From a bacterium (GTDB lineage Bacteria; Patescibacteriota; WWE3; 2-01-FULL-39-13; JAACPI01): a stretch of DNA of 49,979 bases. Shown here piece after piece: positions 8,431 to 18,183 of the stretch. A program made the translations under genes and the position numbers. Below the pieces are notes generated by a model. The model was not told the DNA's origin. It worked only from the letters and a program-made list of their open reading frames with translations, and did not search any database. The first letter of the stretch is position 1; each line of letters starts with the position of its first letter. The DNA is taken from NCBI GenBank assembly GCA_009995545.1, contig JAACPI010000006.1, positions 1 through 49,979 on the forward strand, given 5' to 3'.

Positions 8431-9429
8431 ATGATATCTGTAATAATAGTTAATTATAACGGTCTTAAGTGGCTTAAAGGTTGTTTGGATTCTTTAAAAG
8501 TACAAACCTATAAAGATTTCGAAATAATATTTGTGGATAACGCTTCCACTGATGGCAGTGTTGCTTACGTTAAAAAAAATTATCCAAAAGTTAAAGTTTT
8601 AGTTAATAAAGAAAACTATGGTTTTGCAAAGGGAAATAATATTGGATATAAAGCTTCTAGTGGAGAATACATTGTTTTACTAAATAATGATACCTACGTA
8701 GAAAAAGATTACTTAAAAAATTTTATAAAGGTTTTCAAAGAATACCCTAAATGTGGTATTGCCCAGTCCAAAATTGTTTTAATGGATGATCCTAGTAAGC
8801 TTGACAGTGCGGGCTCCTTTTGGACAGGTACTGCATTTTTATACCATGAAGGTTACCAGCAAGGGGCTGAAGTCCAAAAGTACAATAATCCTTATAAAGT
8901 TTTTTCTGTTAAGGGGGCTTCTATGCTAATTAAAAAAGAAGTTATTGAAAAAGTAGGTTTATTTGACGAAGATTTTTGGTGTTATTATGAAGAGACTGAT
9001 TTTTGTCATCGAGCATGGATGAATGGGTACGAGAGTTGGTACTATCCCACGGCACTTTGCTATCACAAAGGGGGTTCCACTTCTTCCCAATTTAATAATG
9101 AAGTCATCCAGTACCATAACATTAAAAATAAGTTATCTAGCTTCTACAAAAATTTTAGTACATGGAACTTTTTAAAATATTTTCTGCTTTTGAACTTCTA
9201 CAGTTTACTAATTTCATTTTACTTTCTGCTAAAATTAAATAAATCCTATTTAGCGTCTTACCTTCGATCCTTAAAATGGTTCATTAATAACCTGAAAATT
9301 TTGAATATAAAGAAAAATAAAATCAGTTCTACTAATCTAAAGAAGGGGTTTGTAGATATTCCGAGGTTCCGGGCACCGATCAAATATTATTTTTATTTGT
9401 TAACAGGGTTAGACAGGTATCCTTACTGA
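8431..9429 (+). CDS. GT2 glycosyltransferase, rhamnosyltransferase-like
   Basis: A 332-residue GT-A protein resembling the RfbF/WbbL-like group: SVIIVNYNGLKWL at the N-terminus, FVDNASTDGS (about 35), LLNNDTYV in place of DxD, and the acceptor motif YYEETDFCHRAWMNGY (about 187-202). One hydrophobic segment near residue 250 and a basic tail suggest membrane association. Enzymes of this group transfer rhamnose or similar deoxysugars to lipid-linked precursors. It ends a run of tightly spaced genes (5668-9429); the next gene has its own -10 element. Confidence 0.88.
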   Translation: MISVIIVNYNGLKWLKGCLDSLKVQTYKDFEIIFVDNASTDGSVAYVKKNYPKVKVLVNKENYGFAKGNNIGYKASSGEYIVLLNNDTYVEKDYLKNFIKVFKEYPKCGIAQSKIVLMDDPSKLDSAGSFWTGTAFLYHEGYQQGAEVQKYNNPYKVFSVKGASMLIKKEVIEKVGLFDEDFWCYYEETDFCHRAWMNGYESWYYPTALCYHKGGSTSSQFNNEVIQYHNIKNKLSSFYKNFSTWNFLKYFLLLNFYSLLISFYFLLKLNKSYLASYLRSLKWFINNLKILNIKKNKISSTNLKKGFVDIPRFRAPIKYYFYLLTGLDRYPY

Positions 9430-9466
9430 TTTAGAAATTATAAATTTATGTTTTTGAGATTTAACA

Positions 9467-9472
9467 CTTAAT
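9467..9472 (+). promoter_or_regulatory. -10-like element of a possible leaderless promoter
   Basis: CTTAAT (4 of 6 to TATAAT) ends 6 nt before the ATG at 9479. No convincing -35 is visible. It is supported mainly by the same spacing being seen at 2871, 41618 and 47743. Confidence 0.35.
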
Positions 9473-9478
9473 TACTTT

Positions 9479-10420
9479 ATGTCAGTAAAATATTTAGAAA
9501 TAGTACCTGGCCTTGTTTCCCTAGAAACACATCTACCTCTTGTTGATTTTCTATTGCTAACAAAGAACATTACCCCAAGGGTAGTAGATCGAAAGTACCG
9601 TTTCCACTATACAGTAGCTAAGTACTCTAAATATAGAGAGTCCTTATATAGAAAAGCCTTAAAGAGGGGCAATTATTCCATTGATGGGGATTATACAAGT
9701 ACAAATAACTCTGTTTATTACAGGAGACCCTTATATAAAGGTGTAGGTTTTGTTTTTGAATATGATTACAAAAATAGAATATTTTATTTTAATCCTCTAT
9801 ATAGGTTTTTAAGGGTAAATTTAGGAGATATTTTTACGTTAGGGAGGCACCTTTTCCATGTTATTCAGATTGATCTCCTTAAGGCAGGTTTTCTTGTAAC
9901 CTTTTCAGCCTCTTTTAAAATTAATGGGTCAGTTTACTTGATTTTGGCTAAAGGTAGAAATGGGAAGACTAGTTTGGTGACTTCTGTATTAAAAAGTGGT
10001 GGCGAGTATATATCCGAGAATTTTACAATCTGGGATACCAAAACAGACACGCTCTACGGAACTTACCCTGTATTTGTCAATAAGGGTAGGGGATCTAACA
10101 GGGATCTAAGGGATGTGTTTTCGAAGAGGGGTATAGATACCTGTCTGAAAAAATCTAAGGTTGACGCAGTGATATACTTAAGTCGAGGATTAGAGAGTAA
10201 GTCATCTAGCGAGGTACTACATGAATATTTTTACGGTAGAAATCTCGGTTTTCTTAAAAATAATTTTGCTTTGAGTTATATATACGCTTCCTACAGCTTT
10301 AGAGATCTGTATCACCAAGCTGATCGGGCTTTTGAGTTGTTAGGGAATTATAGGATTACCTATATCCAGGGATATGACCAAAAGAAACTATTAAATTTTC
10401 TTCTTAAAAATGACAAATAA
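9479..10420 (+). CDS. HPr kinase/PEPCK-like P-loop protein
   Basis: A 313-residue soluble protein. The N-terminal half is unrecognised and rich in Tyr. At 154-164 is LILAKGRNGKT, a Walker A with Ala in place of the first Gly and GKT at 162-164, followed by LKSGGEYISEN. That pairing of P-loop and the 'G-x-Y-x-S-D/E' segment is characteristic of the HPr kinase/phosphorylase fold. HprK-related proteins of this kind are found in capsule and peptide-modification loci, not only in sugar-transport regulation. No HPr or PTS gene is visible. A kinase acting on a sugar or protein of the glycan locus is an inference. It overlaps the next methyltransferase by 11 nt. Confidence 0.6.
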   Translation: MSVKYLEIVPGLVSLETHLPLVDFLLLTKNITPRVVDRKYRFHYTVAKYSKYRESLYRKALKRGNYSIDGDYTSTNNSVYYRRPLYKGVGFVFEYDYKNRIFYFNPLYRFLRVNLGDIFTLGRHLFHVIQIDLLKAGFLVTFSASFKINGSVYLILAKGRNGKTSLVTSVLKSGGEYISENFTIWDTKTDTLYGTYPVFVNKGRGSNRDLRDVFSKRGIDTCLKKSKVDAVIYLSRGLESKSSSEVLHEYFYGRNLGFLKNNFALSYIYASYSFRDLYHQADRAFELLGNYRITYIQGYDQKKLLNFLLKNDK

Positions 10421-11135
10421 TGAGTTGTCTTACTGGGACAGCTACAGTAAGAAATATAACGGTATATGGGATCGGACTTTATATCAAAAATATCTTTCTT
10501 CCCTCGAACTGTCCTTTATAAAAAAGTACCTCATAGTAGCTAGGCCCATTATCTACCTAGACATCGGGTGTGGTTATGGTAGAATATTAAATTTCGTAGC
10601 CCCTAAGATACATACAGGAAGTAAAGTTTTCGCTGTGGAACCCAGTGTAGAAATGTTAAAGCTCTGCAAGGAAAATTACCCAGGATATAGTAAGCTTAGT
10701 GTAATTAACACTGACTTCCTTAAATATAACTTTTCTAAATTTCCTAACGTGACTTTTGATCTAATCACCGCGATTAGGGTTTTAAAGTACTATAATTCTT
10801 ACGGTGACTGGTTTGACAAGATTTTTAGCTTGCTTAGCAGAGATGGTATTTTTATATTTACCGTGACTAACTCTCATTCTGTTTCCTTTTTTGATAAACT
10901 AGGTGTAAATCATTTTAAGATAAGCCTTGCTGGATTAAATTATTATCTAGAGAAGTCTGGGCTAGAAGTTCTGTCCATTGAAGGTTACCAAATTTTGCCT
11001 GAGTTTCTCTATAGAGTATTTAATAAATCCCTATACTTGAATCTTCTAATCGGATTTGAACGTTTACTAAGTAGTGTTTTGCCAAATTTACAGTTCAAGA
11101 GGGTACTCTATGTTGCGGTTAGGAAAAAAAGATAG
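10410..11135 (+). CDS. Class I SAM-dependent methyltransferase
   Basis: A 241-residue protein with motif I YLDIGCGYGRIL (about 49-60), the acidic ribose-binding residue in AVEPSVEMLKL, and a motif IV-like segment DLITAIRVLKYY. This is the methyltransferase-11/25 type, which methylates small molecules or sugars. The C-terminal part holds a helical lid but no membrane helix. It overlaps the genes on both sides, so it is translated as part of this operon. Substrate unknown; glycan methylation is suggested by context. Confidence 0.82.
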   Translation: MTNNELSYWDSYSKKYNGIWDRTLYQKYLSSLELSFIKKYLIVARPIIYLDIGCGYGRILNFVAPKIHTGSKVFAVEPSVEMLKLCKENYPGYSKLSVINTDFLKYNFSKFPNVTFDLITAIRVLKYYNSYGDWFDKIFSLLSRDGIFIFTVTNSHSVSFFDKLGVNHFKISLAGLNYYLEKSGLEVLSIEGYQILPEFLYRVFNKSLYLNLLIGFERLLSSVLPNLQFKRVLYVAVRKKR

Positions 11136-12903
11136 TCACATCCTAATATTTGTATATATAGCATTTATACTAGCTAATATACTTATATTTAAAACTTACT
11201 TTATTCAGGACGAATGGAATGGTGTTGGAAGGAATCTTTATTTAATTGGGGAGGGTTACTCGGCTCTGATAAAAGACATCTTTACTTACAGAGGATTTCT
11301 ACACTTTAACCCCATCACTAGGACGTATAGTATTCTAAATACGGTATTTTGGGGTTCCTCTAATCTTGGTTTCTCCTTTTGGGTTTTTATACTAGCGTTT
11401 CTTAATATTTACGTTTTACTTAAGTTTCTAAACTTGTTTATAGAAGAAAATCACTTAGTAAAATTACTGACAATAACGTTTTTCATGTTTTCCCACGTAT
11501 CTTACCAAACTTATTTCTGGTCTGCCCAGTCCTTTTCAATACAGGGATCTTTTATATTCGTGAATCTTTCCCTGCTAGCGTTTATTCATTTTGTAAGGAA
11601 TGATGAGCGTAAGTACCTCTTGATTTCTATTTTCCTTTTTCTTTTTTCTACCCTCTTTAAGGAGACGGGCGTGGGTCTTTTACCGCTCTTCCCTTTAAGC
11701 TTTTGGTTTTTTAGGCCAGGAAAATTTTCCAAATCTGTTTTCTTACAAGGGGTAAAGATTTTATTCGCCTTTATTTCAACATCTTTACTATTTTTCTTTA
11801 TCCCCCGATTTTTAACAGTTAACTCCTCGAATGTCACTAGTAGCGGGTTAACTACATCTTTATACCAAGTTTGTTACAACCTTTTTACCCTACCTCTGAA
11901 AGCCCTTTCGCAGGTGTTTTTTCAAGACTCGAACATTTTATATTTTTTGTCCGAGAAATTTTTAGATCTGGAACACGGAATAACCTTAACTCAGACTTTT
12001 GGAAATAGGTATGATTTTATGGTTTACTATCTTGCTACCGCAACCCTATCTTATGTCTTTTCTATCCTTATTATTTTTATCCTACTTATTTTTATATACA
12101 CTCTATATAAATCAAAAAACTTCTTGCATATGAGGATAATACTCTGGTGCCTAGCTTATTTTTTTCTATCCTTTGTGCCTTTTTCTTTTCAGACTTTTCA
12201 CAATATATTTTTAGACTCCCGGTATTATTATATAGGAGTTTTCCCCTTCAGTTTAATTTTATCTCTAGGTATTTATCACCTAAATATATTAATAAAATCA
12301 AATGACTTATTTAGAAATACGGTTCGACCAGCACTCTTATTTTTTGTTAGCTCTATCGCCCTATTTTACTTAAGCTTGAATATATACTCCAATTACCTGA
12401 CCTTAAGAAATGTTTCGCAGTCTACTAGTGCTAGGAGAGATATACTGGAGTTTATGAAGATTTACTTTTCGTCCAGTTTAGAGGGAGATTTTATTCTATA
12501 TATTGAGGACATCAATCACCCTAACCAGGATCCCTCCTATATAAATATCACAGGGCATTACTTTCAAACAGGTATTCTGTATCCTTTTCTAGTTTATAAC
12601 TATAAATCTGGTTTGGTGTCACCAAAATATTTTAAGGATGACTTGCTATGGAGTTTAGACTTTCAGGGGATTAGAAAAGAAGAGGGTAAAAAAGTTGGAA
12701 TATTTTATGAAAAAGACAAGCTTTATTCTGGTCTAAAAAATGGAAATTTTAAGGTTGAGGATGTTTATAGTATTACTTTTGATTATAGCGGTCTCAAAGA
12801 TTGTGGTTTATATTCTGGTCGGCCCATAGACCTAGTATGCGCAAGTTACTTTGATAGTACAGGGACTTTAAGAAATAAATTAAACGATTTGGGTTATTTA
12901 TAG
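11110..12903 (+). CDS. GT-C-like multi-pass membrane protein
   Basis: About 597 residues with roughly 10-12 helices and a C-terminal soluble part of about 130 residues. The first outer loop carries YFIQDEWN, an acidic pair placed as in GT-C glycosyltransferases that use polyprenyl-phosphate sugars. The ORF is open back to 11074, which would overlap the upstream methyltransferase by 62 nt; the ATG at 11110 (overlap 26 nt) gives a basic lead (LRLGKKDS) directly before helix 1 and is preferred. It is followed after 1 nt by another large membrane protein. A role as glycan polymerase or mannosyl-type transferase is possible; exact function not readable. Confidence 0.68.
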   Translation: MLRLGKKDSHILIFVYIAFILANILIFKTYFIQDEWNGVGRNLYLIGEGYSALIKDIFTYRGFLHFNPITRTYSILNTVFWGSSNLGFSFWVFILAFLNIYVLLKFLNLFIEENHLVKLLTITFFMFSHVSYQTYFWSAQSFSIQGSFIFVNLSLLAFIHFVRNDERKYLLISIFLFLFSTLFKETGVGLLPLFPLSFWFFRPGKFSKSVFLQGVKILFAFISTSLLFFFIPRFLTVNSSNVTSSGLTTSLYQVCYNLFTLPLKALSQVFFQDSNILYFLSEKFLDLEHGITLTQTFGNRYDFMVYYLATATLSYVFSILIIFILLIFIYTLYKSKNFLHMRIILWCLAYFFLSFVPFSFQTFHNIFLDSRYYYIGVFPFSLILSLGIYHLNILIKSNDLFRNTVRPALLFFVSSIALFYLSLNIYSNYLTLRNVSQSTSARRDILEFMKIYFSSSLEGDFILYIEDINHPNQDPSYINITGHYFQTGILYPFLVYNYKSGLVSPKYFKDDLLWSLDFQGIRKEEGKKVGIFYEKDKLYSGLKNGNFKVEDVYSITFDYSGLKDCGLYSGRPIDLVCASYFDSTGTLRNKLNDLGYL

Positions 12904-12904
12904 T

Positions 12905-15900
12905 ATGAAAAAAATATTAAAGATTTTTGCTTTATTTCTACTATTTTCAGCCATTTTACTATTTTTTTATAGAGGCATAAATGTTGGTGGAGATGATTCC
13001 CGGTTGTATTTTGCCTACCCCCAGTATTGGTTACAGGGGTTGGAATTAAATTCTATTTCGGGGTACCTTGGTAACTTTAACCCTCAATTCTTTTATATAA
13101 GCTTTGCGAGTGTAGGCATGCTATTTAGCTTTGTAGCACCTGAGATTGTTCAATCTCTCACGACAATTACTCTATTAGTAATTAGTTTTATTTTTACGTA
13201 TTTATTTATCAAGGAAATTTTAGAGCTACTCTTAAATAAATTACACCGTGACTTATCTTTAATTTCTACTTTTAGTGCCCTATTTTATACTTTTTCCCCT
13301 CTTCTCTACTACACAGTTTGGTACCATCCAATATCCAGTGTCGTGGCTGTAGCAAGCTTTCCAATGTTAAGTTTTTTTATTTTAAAAGGATTAGTCACTA
13401 AAAAATACAGGTATGCTCTATTTGGAAATATGCTCCTTCTACCCTTTTCTATAGCTTTTGCTTCGCCCCCAATTTTTGCTGGGTACTTGATTACTTTTTC
13501 GGTATTAATAGTCGTGGCACTCTACTTAGCACGTAGAAAAGTTAATTTATTTTTCTGTGTAAAGTACTTATTTATATTTTTCTGTACTTTTACAGCTTAT
13601 AATCTTTATTGGGTGCTTACCTGGGTATCATCTCTAACAACTAGCAATGAAGCTGCAAATTATACAACAAGCGTGTTGGGTAAGTCGCAGGCGGCTGCAA
13701 CTGTTTATCAAATTGCTTCTAAGTCTAGCTTACTGAATGCGCTTCAAAATCTTCCTAGCCTAGATCTATACGGAAAAAGTTCATATATTGGATATAATAT
13801 TTTTTTATCCCCCCTTAACTTAGTTTATCCTCTTTTAATAGTCATCGTGTTTTATATTTTGTATACCAAAAAGAGCAAGTACCTTTCAAGTTTAACTTTC
13901 CTTCTTATCCCATTTGTTTTTGCGCTGTATCTACACGTTGTAAATTTTGGTCATCCGGGGATTAGTTTTTTTATCTTCTTAACAGAACATGTACCTGGTT
14001 GGGTCATGTTTAAAAATTTCTTCAATAAATTTGCTATTCCTTTTGTATTGGTATACGCAGTTTTTCTATCCTTTTGCTTAGTTTTAATTTCCAAGTATCT
14101 AAAAAAACAATTCCGAAATTTACTGATTTTGGGTCTTTTTTCGATTGTAATTATACAGGCAGGGCCTTTTATTACTGGTAAAATAAATAAAGTTGTCGTT
14201 CCGACCGAGATAACTGAAGACCCTGTAGAGAGGACAACAGCTGTTCAATTACCTACATATTTTTTTGATCTTGTCTCCGATTTAAATAAAATGCCGTCCA
14301 AAGAGAGGATTTTATCCTTTCCATTAAGCTACGCTTCGTGGACGATGTTCGAAGATGAGTTTGATAACGATATTTATATTGGGCTTTCTCCAATAAGTTC
14401 TTTTACAGGTTTAGATGATTTTAATGGGGAATTTGCTTTTAACACTGCTGACCTATATCTTCCAGGTATTAAAAAAGTTTTTCAGAATTCACTTTATAAT
14501 AAGGATACTACTACTTTTAAAAAAGCTATAAATTTACTTGGGGTAAAATACATAGTTATAAATAAAAAGATGTACCAGGAACCTTATAAAGATGTTTACG
14601 AAAAATATGCCTGGGGAGGTTACGATTTTCAAGTACTAGAAAATTTAAATGACATTGTCAAAGATCCTTCGTTTAGACTAGTCAAATCCTATGGACCGGA
14701 TAAAAGTTTACTTCTGTATGAATTTACTGAAGGAAGTGGGAGATTTAGTAGTATAAAAAAACTTACTTCCTATAACGACCTTTCAGTAATAGATCTAATA
14801 AATACCCCATACTATTCTTCTGATACTGGCTATGTTTTAGAAAAGGACCTAAGTTCTGAAATAGCTAACTTAGTCTCCACTAAAATAGTAGGTTTAGACA
14901 GAAATTATTACACTGGAGAACTTCCCCAGTGGTATAAAGGTTGGTCTTGGCCCGAGGCTAATGTAGACCCCAAAAACTATAAGTACCCGTTGGTTAGGTT
15001 TAAAGAGTATTTATTACTTAGGGGTTTATCTAGCGGGAGCGAAAAAATTGATACAAAAATCTGGCTAATGGCAAAGCGTTCCGAAGAGGCTAAGAGATAC
15101 AACAGACCTTATTCTAGAAATCAATTTAATTTACTGCTTAATTCTATTATTCAAGATTTGAAAAATACTGATTTAAGCGATTCTAAGTTAGAAGATTTTG
15201 CCAAAAAATTTGTATCTTATGTAGAAAGATCCAAAATTTATGACGAACAGATACTGTCGCAGGACACTTCTAATAAGTATTTGGAGTTTAAGTCAAAAAA
15301 TATAAAACAGTGTTTGTATGATGTTTGTTACTATACTCCAGAAGTGGAATCATTCTATAGAATAGGAGGATTAAGTGATGAAAGTCAGTCAGGTACAAAA
15401 GTTTATTTAGATGATATTGCGGTTGAAAATATTAATGACACACAAGATTTTTCAGAGGGTCATACTTTAGGAGTAAACTACGGCGATGAAGTACCTATAA
15501 TGCTAGATTCAAATAAGCTTTCATTTAGCTCCATTTCTTCAAAAAATAATATAAAATCATTAGCCAATTTTTTGGAAAATAATCGTATAATTAAAAACTA
15601 CATCATTTCTGCCCCTACTCCAGATTCTAATTTCTTAATAAAAGGTGACTTAGATTATTCTAAATCTGGTTTTGGGATTGCAGTATTTGAGTATAAATGG
15701 AATGACCGTTCTGGAGAGCTGGAGTACATCAATGTATTTGATAAATATGAAGATATTTTAAACACTATATCTTTAGGAGAAGTTATTAAGAGTTCTAAAA
15801 ATTCAAAAGAATTTTCCATATATCTTTACACACGGAGAAAATCCGTGGGTTTATACGAGCCCTCCGGCAACATTTACTTTAAAAATATCCCTAATAATAA

Positions 15901-16348
15901 AGCTTTTTTGGTAAAAGATGTCCAAAATTCTTTATCTCTGGACAATTGTATGGGAAACTACGAGGTTTTAGATACAGAATCTTACCTGGTAAAAAATAAA
16001 TGTACTTCCACAGTGCTCACAATGAATGATTCTTTTAGTAGTGGGTGGGTACTTACTGACGCCCAGTCTTCAAATAAGATTGGGAAGGTATTAAATTATA
16101 TAAAAGGCGTTACTCCTTTTGGAACACATTTTAGGGTAAATGGTTATCAAAACGCCTGGTATATAAGTGAGTCTGATAACAGAAATCTATTCGTCGATTT
16201 TTTGCCAAGAAATTTATTTTACATAGGGGTTATTGTCTCCTCTATTACTATTTCTCTTTCTGTACTACTTACGTTTTATTTAGTTATTACTACTAGTAAG
16301 GTAAAATCTCTTATATATGGGTTTTTTAATAGGTACTTTAGGAGATAA
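12905..16348 (+). CDS. Giant membrane glycosyltransferase-like protein (AftD/YfhO-like)
   Basis: At 1147 residues this is the largest gene here. An N-terminal membrane half (about 12 helices, residues 1-420) contains an acidic first loop (NVGGDDSRLYFAYP, about 26-39) and the segment GWVMFKNFFNKFAIP (about 358-372), a pattern like the 'W-MFR-x-P-K' motif of AftD/YfhO-like GT-C proteins. A large periplasmic region of about 650 residues follows, then a final helix and basic tail. AftD-type enzymes transfer pentoses onto cell-wall polysaccharide; here the substrate is unknown and the huge extracellular part has no motif I recognise. It overlaps the next gene by 32 nt. Confidence 0.65.
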   Translation: MKKILKIFALFLLFSAILLFFYRGINVGGDDSRLYFAYPQYWLQGLELNSISGYLGNFNPQFFYISFASVGMLFSFVAPEIVQSLTTITLLVISFIFTYLFIKEILELLLNKLHRDLSLISTFSALFYTFSPLLYYTVWYHPISSVVAVASFPMLSFFILKGLVTKKYRYALFGNMLLLPFSIAFASPPIFAGYLITFSVLIVVALYLARRKVNLFFCVKYLFIFFCTFTAYNLYWVLTWVSSLTTSNEAANYTTSVLGKSQAAATVYQIASKSSLLNALQNLPSLDLYGKSSYIGYNIFLSPLNLVYPLLIVIVFYILYTKKSKYLSSLTFLLIPFVFALYLHVVNFGHPGISFFIFLTEHVPGWVMFKNFFNKFAIPFVLVYAVFLSFCLVLISKYLKKQFRNLLILGLFSIVIIQAGPFITGKINKVVVPTEITEDPVERTTAVQLPTYFFDLVSDLNKMPSKERILSFPLSYASWTMFEDEFDNDIYIGLSPISSFTGLDDFNGEFAFNTADLYLPGIKKVFQNSLYNKDTTTFKKAINLLGVKYIVINKKMYQEPYKDVYEKYAWGGYDFQVLENLNDIVKDPSFRLVKSYGPDKSLLLYEFTEGSGRFSSIKKLTSYNDLSVIDLINTPYYSSDTGYVLEKDLSSEIANLVSTKIVGLDRNYYTGELPQWYKGWSWPEANVDPKNYKYPLVRFKEYLLLRGLSSGSEKIDTKIWLMAKRSEEAKRYNRPYSRNQFNLLLNSIIQDLKNTDLSDSKLEDFAKKFVSYVERSKIYDEQILSQDTSNKYLEFKSKNIKQCLYDVCYYTPEVESFYRIGGLSDESQSGTKVYLDDIAVENINDTQDFSEGHTLGVNYGDEVPIMLDSNKLSFSSISSKNNIKSLANFLENNRIIKNYIISAPTPDSNFLIKGDLDYSKSGFGIAVFEYKWNDRSGELEYINVFDKYEDILNTISLGEVIKSSKNSKEFSIYLYTRRKSVGLYEPSGNIYFKNIPNNKAFLVKDVQNSLSLDNCMGNYEVLDTESYLVKNKCTSTVLTMNDSFSSGWVLTDAQSSNKIGKVLNYIKGVTPFGTHFRVNGYQNAWYISESDNRNLFVDFLPRNLFYIGVIVSSITISLSVLLTFYLVITTSKVKSLIYGFFNRYFRR

Positions 16349-18167
16349 CCTGTGGATATTTTGGGAGAGTTTTAGGTTAAATATAGGTATTTCCTCCGAC
16401 AATTACTACGGATTATTCGGTAATAATCTTCCTAGAGTCTTTAGCGAGCCTTCTCTATGGCTTCCTTATTTTTTTATCTCCAAACTTCTTTCCAATGTTC
16501 TTTTATGGAATACCTTCATTGTTTCAATGTTTATAATAAATTTGTTTATTTCGTATCGTTTTTTTAGGGTATTTGTAGATAAGTATATTTCTTTATGTCT
16601 TTCCCTGATATGGTGTTTTTCCCCATTCGTCTTTTACAGGTCCGAACAACATCTATCTCTCTCTGCAATTTTTGTAGTACCTCTTTTTCTTTATTTAGTA
16701 ATTAAGCTAAAAGAGTTTAAATATTCTAACCTTTTACTTGGCTTCTGTATAGCCTTAATTTTTACTTTTTCTAATTATTCCGGTTATTTTCTACTATTAC
16801 TTTACAGTCTATATTTTATTTTTAAGGCGTTAATTTACAAAAAAGGTAATCTTATAAAATCATTAATATTTCTACTAAAGAAACTATTTATTCTATATTT
16901 TACTTTTACGCTTAGTGTTACTATTTTAGCCTTTAAGTATATCTACTACACTTATTTTCTTTCTCAATCTGTCACCTCGGTTCAAGGAGTAGAGAGGAAT
17001 CTAGAAGATTTTTTTTATTTCACCTCTCGCCCTTGGTACTATTTTTTACCAAGTCCAGAAAACCCTTGGTTTGGTGGATTTACTACTAGAGTTATTAACT
17101 GGTTACAAAACGATTGGGGTTATTGGTTAACCTATAACTATTTTCCAAGTGAGCATAGCGCTAGCTACTTGGGTTATATAAATTTTATTTTTGCAGTTTT
17201 GGGATTAGTTTATGTATACAAGAAGTTGAAATTTTTTAAAGTTATAAAGTGGGGAAGTTTTAGATTGGTAAGCCTAAAAATAAAGTACTTATATTTTAAT
17301 AGAATTTATGAGGCTGAGGTTGAAAAAAATACTGAACTAAAGAAATATTTAAATATTTTTATACTTGGTTTAGTTGCAATAGTTTTAATTGTTTTAACAA
17401 TGCCACCTTACTTTACTATTTCATTACATAAAGTATATATGCCCTCTTTTATACTTTGGAAGATATTCCCTATGTTTAGAGTATTAGCAAGAATGGGAGT
17501 TTTAATTTTACTAATAGAACTAATTTATACAGGATTTGGATATGTTTACTTTTTAAAAATACTAAAAAGTAAGTTACTAAAGTTAAAAAGTAACCAGCTT
17601 GGCAGCTTATTAATTAAAAAATGGAGGGTAACCTCGTTTTTTATTCTTTTACCTTTTATTACTTTAAGTTTAATGGAGTTTTACGTTCCTATAACCCTCA
17701 CTGATGTTTCTACACCGCCTGCAGTGTTTACTTATATTAAAAATGATACGCCTAAAAACTCTGTAATTGCAGTTTATCCTTATGGAAAAACCGGCGACGC
17801 TGTTTTTTGGTTATCCGAGTATCAGCGAAATTTAGCTAACCCCAAAGACTATGTAAATTTAGAAAATGGTTTTTCTTCGTCGGAATTTACAAAAAAGTTG
17901 AACACCTGTGAAGGCTTACTAAATGCTAAAAACTCGGGTATAAATTATTTAGTTTATTTTTATGGTAAGGATGGAAATAAAGACATAATTGCGTTTTCTG
18001 AGTTTTCAGGAATTAAAAAAGTTGAGCAGTTTTATGAGACAGGTTTAGAACAGGTCGGTAATAAGTATTACAAAATTATCAATAAATCCAATGCCCAAAG
18101 TTTTTCTGCTATTTTATTCGATATTAGCGACACTAAATGTATCGCCGGTGCTGGAGGTCTGTTCTGA
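16317..18167 (+). CDS. GT-C-like membrane protein, apparently lacking its first helix
   Basis: A 616-residue multi-pass protein. It begins almost at once with LGDNLWIFWESF, equivalent to the 'PGD-x-x-x-x-W-x-x-WW' loop that normally follows transmembrane helix 1 in YfhO-like/GT-C proteins. FPMFRVLARMGVLIL (about 380-394) matches the conserved 'MFR-x-x-x-R' helix. An in-frame stop at 16302 rules out a longer N-terminus, so helix 1 is missing or supplied by the end of the overlapping upstream gene product. A soluble C-terminal part of about 160 residues follows. After the stop is a perfect 16-nt palindrome (18168-18183). Confidence 0.65.
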   Translation: MGFLIGTLGDNLWIFWESFRLNIGISSDNYYGLFGNNLPRVFSEPSLWLPYFFISKLLSNVLLWNTFIVSMFIINLFISYRFFRVFVDKYISLCLSLIWCFSPFVFYRSEQHLSLSAIFVVPLFLYLVIKLKEFKYSNLLLGFCIALIFTFSNYSGYFLLLLYSLYFIFKALIYKKGNLIKSLIFLLKKLFILYFTFTLSVTILAFKYIYYTYFLSQSVTSVQGVERNLEDFFYFTSRPWYYFLPSPENPWFGGFTTRVINWLQNDWGYWLTYNYFPSEHSASYLGYINFIFAVLGLVYVYKKLKFFKVIKWGSFRLVSLKIKYLYFNRIYEAEVEKNTELKKYLNIFILGLVAIVLIVLTMPPYFTISLHKVYMPSFILWKIFPMFRVLARMGVLILLIELIYTGFGYVYFLKILKSKLLKLKSNQLGSLLIKKWRVTSFFILLPFITLSLMEFYVPITLTDVSTPPAVFTYIKNDTPKNSVIAVYPYGKTGDAVFWLSEYQRNLANPKDYVNLENGFSSSEFTKKLNTCEGLLNAKNSGINYLVYFYGKDGNKDIIAFSEFSGIKKVEQFYETGLEQVGNKYYKIINKSNAQSFSAILFDISDTKCIAGAGGLF

Positions 18168-18183
18168 GAATTTAGCTAAATTC

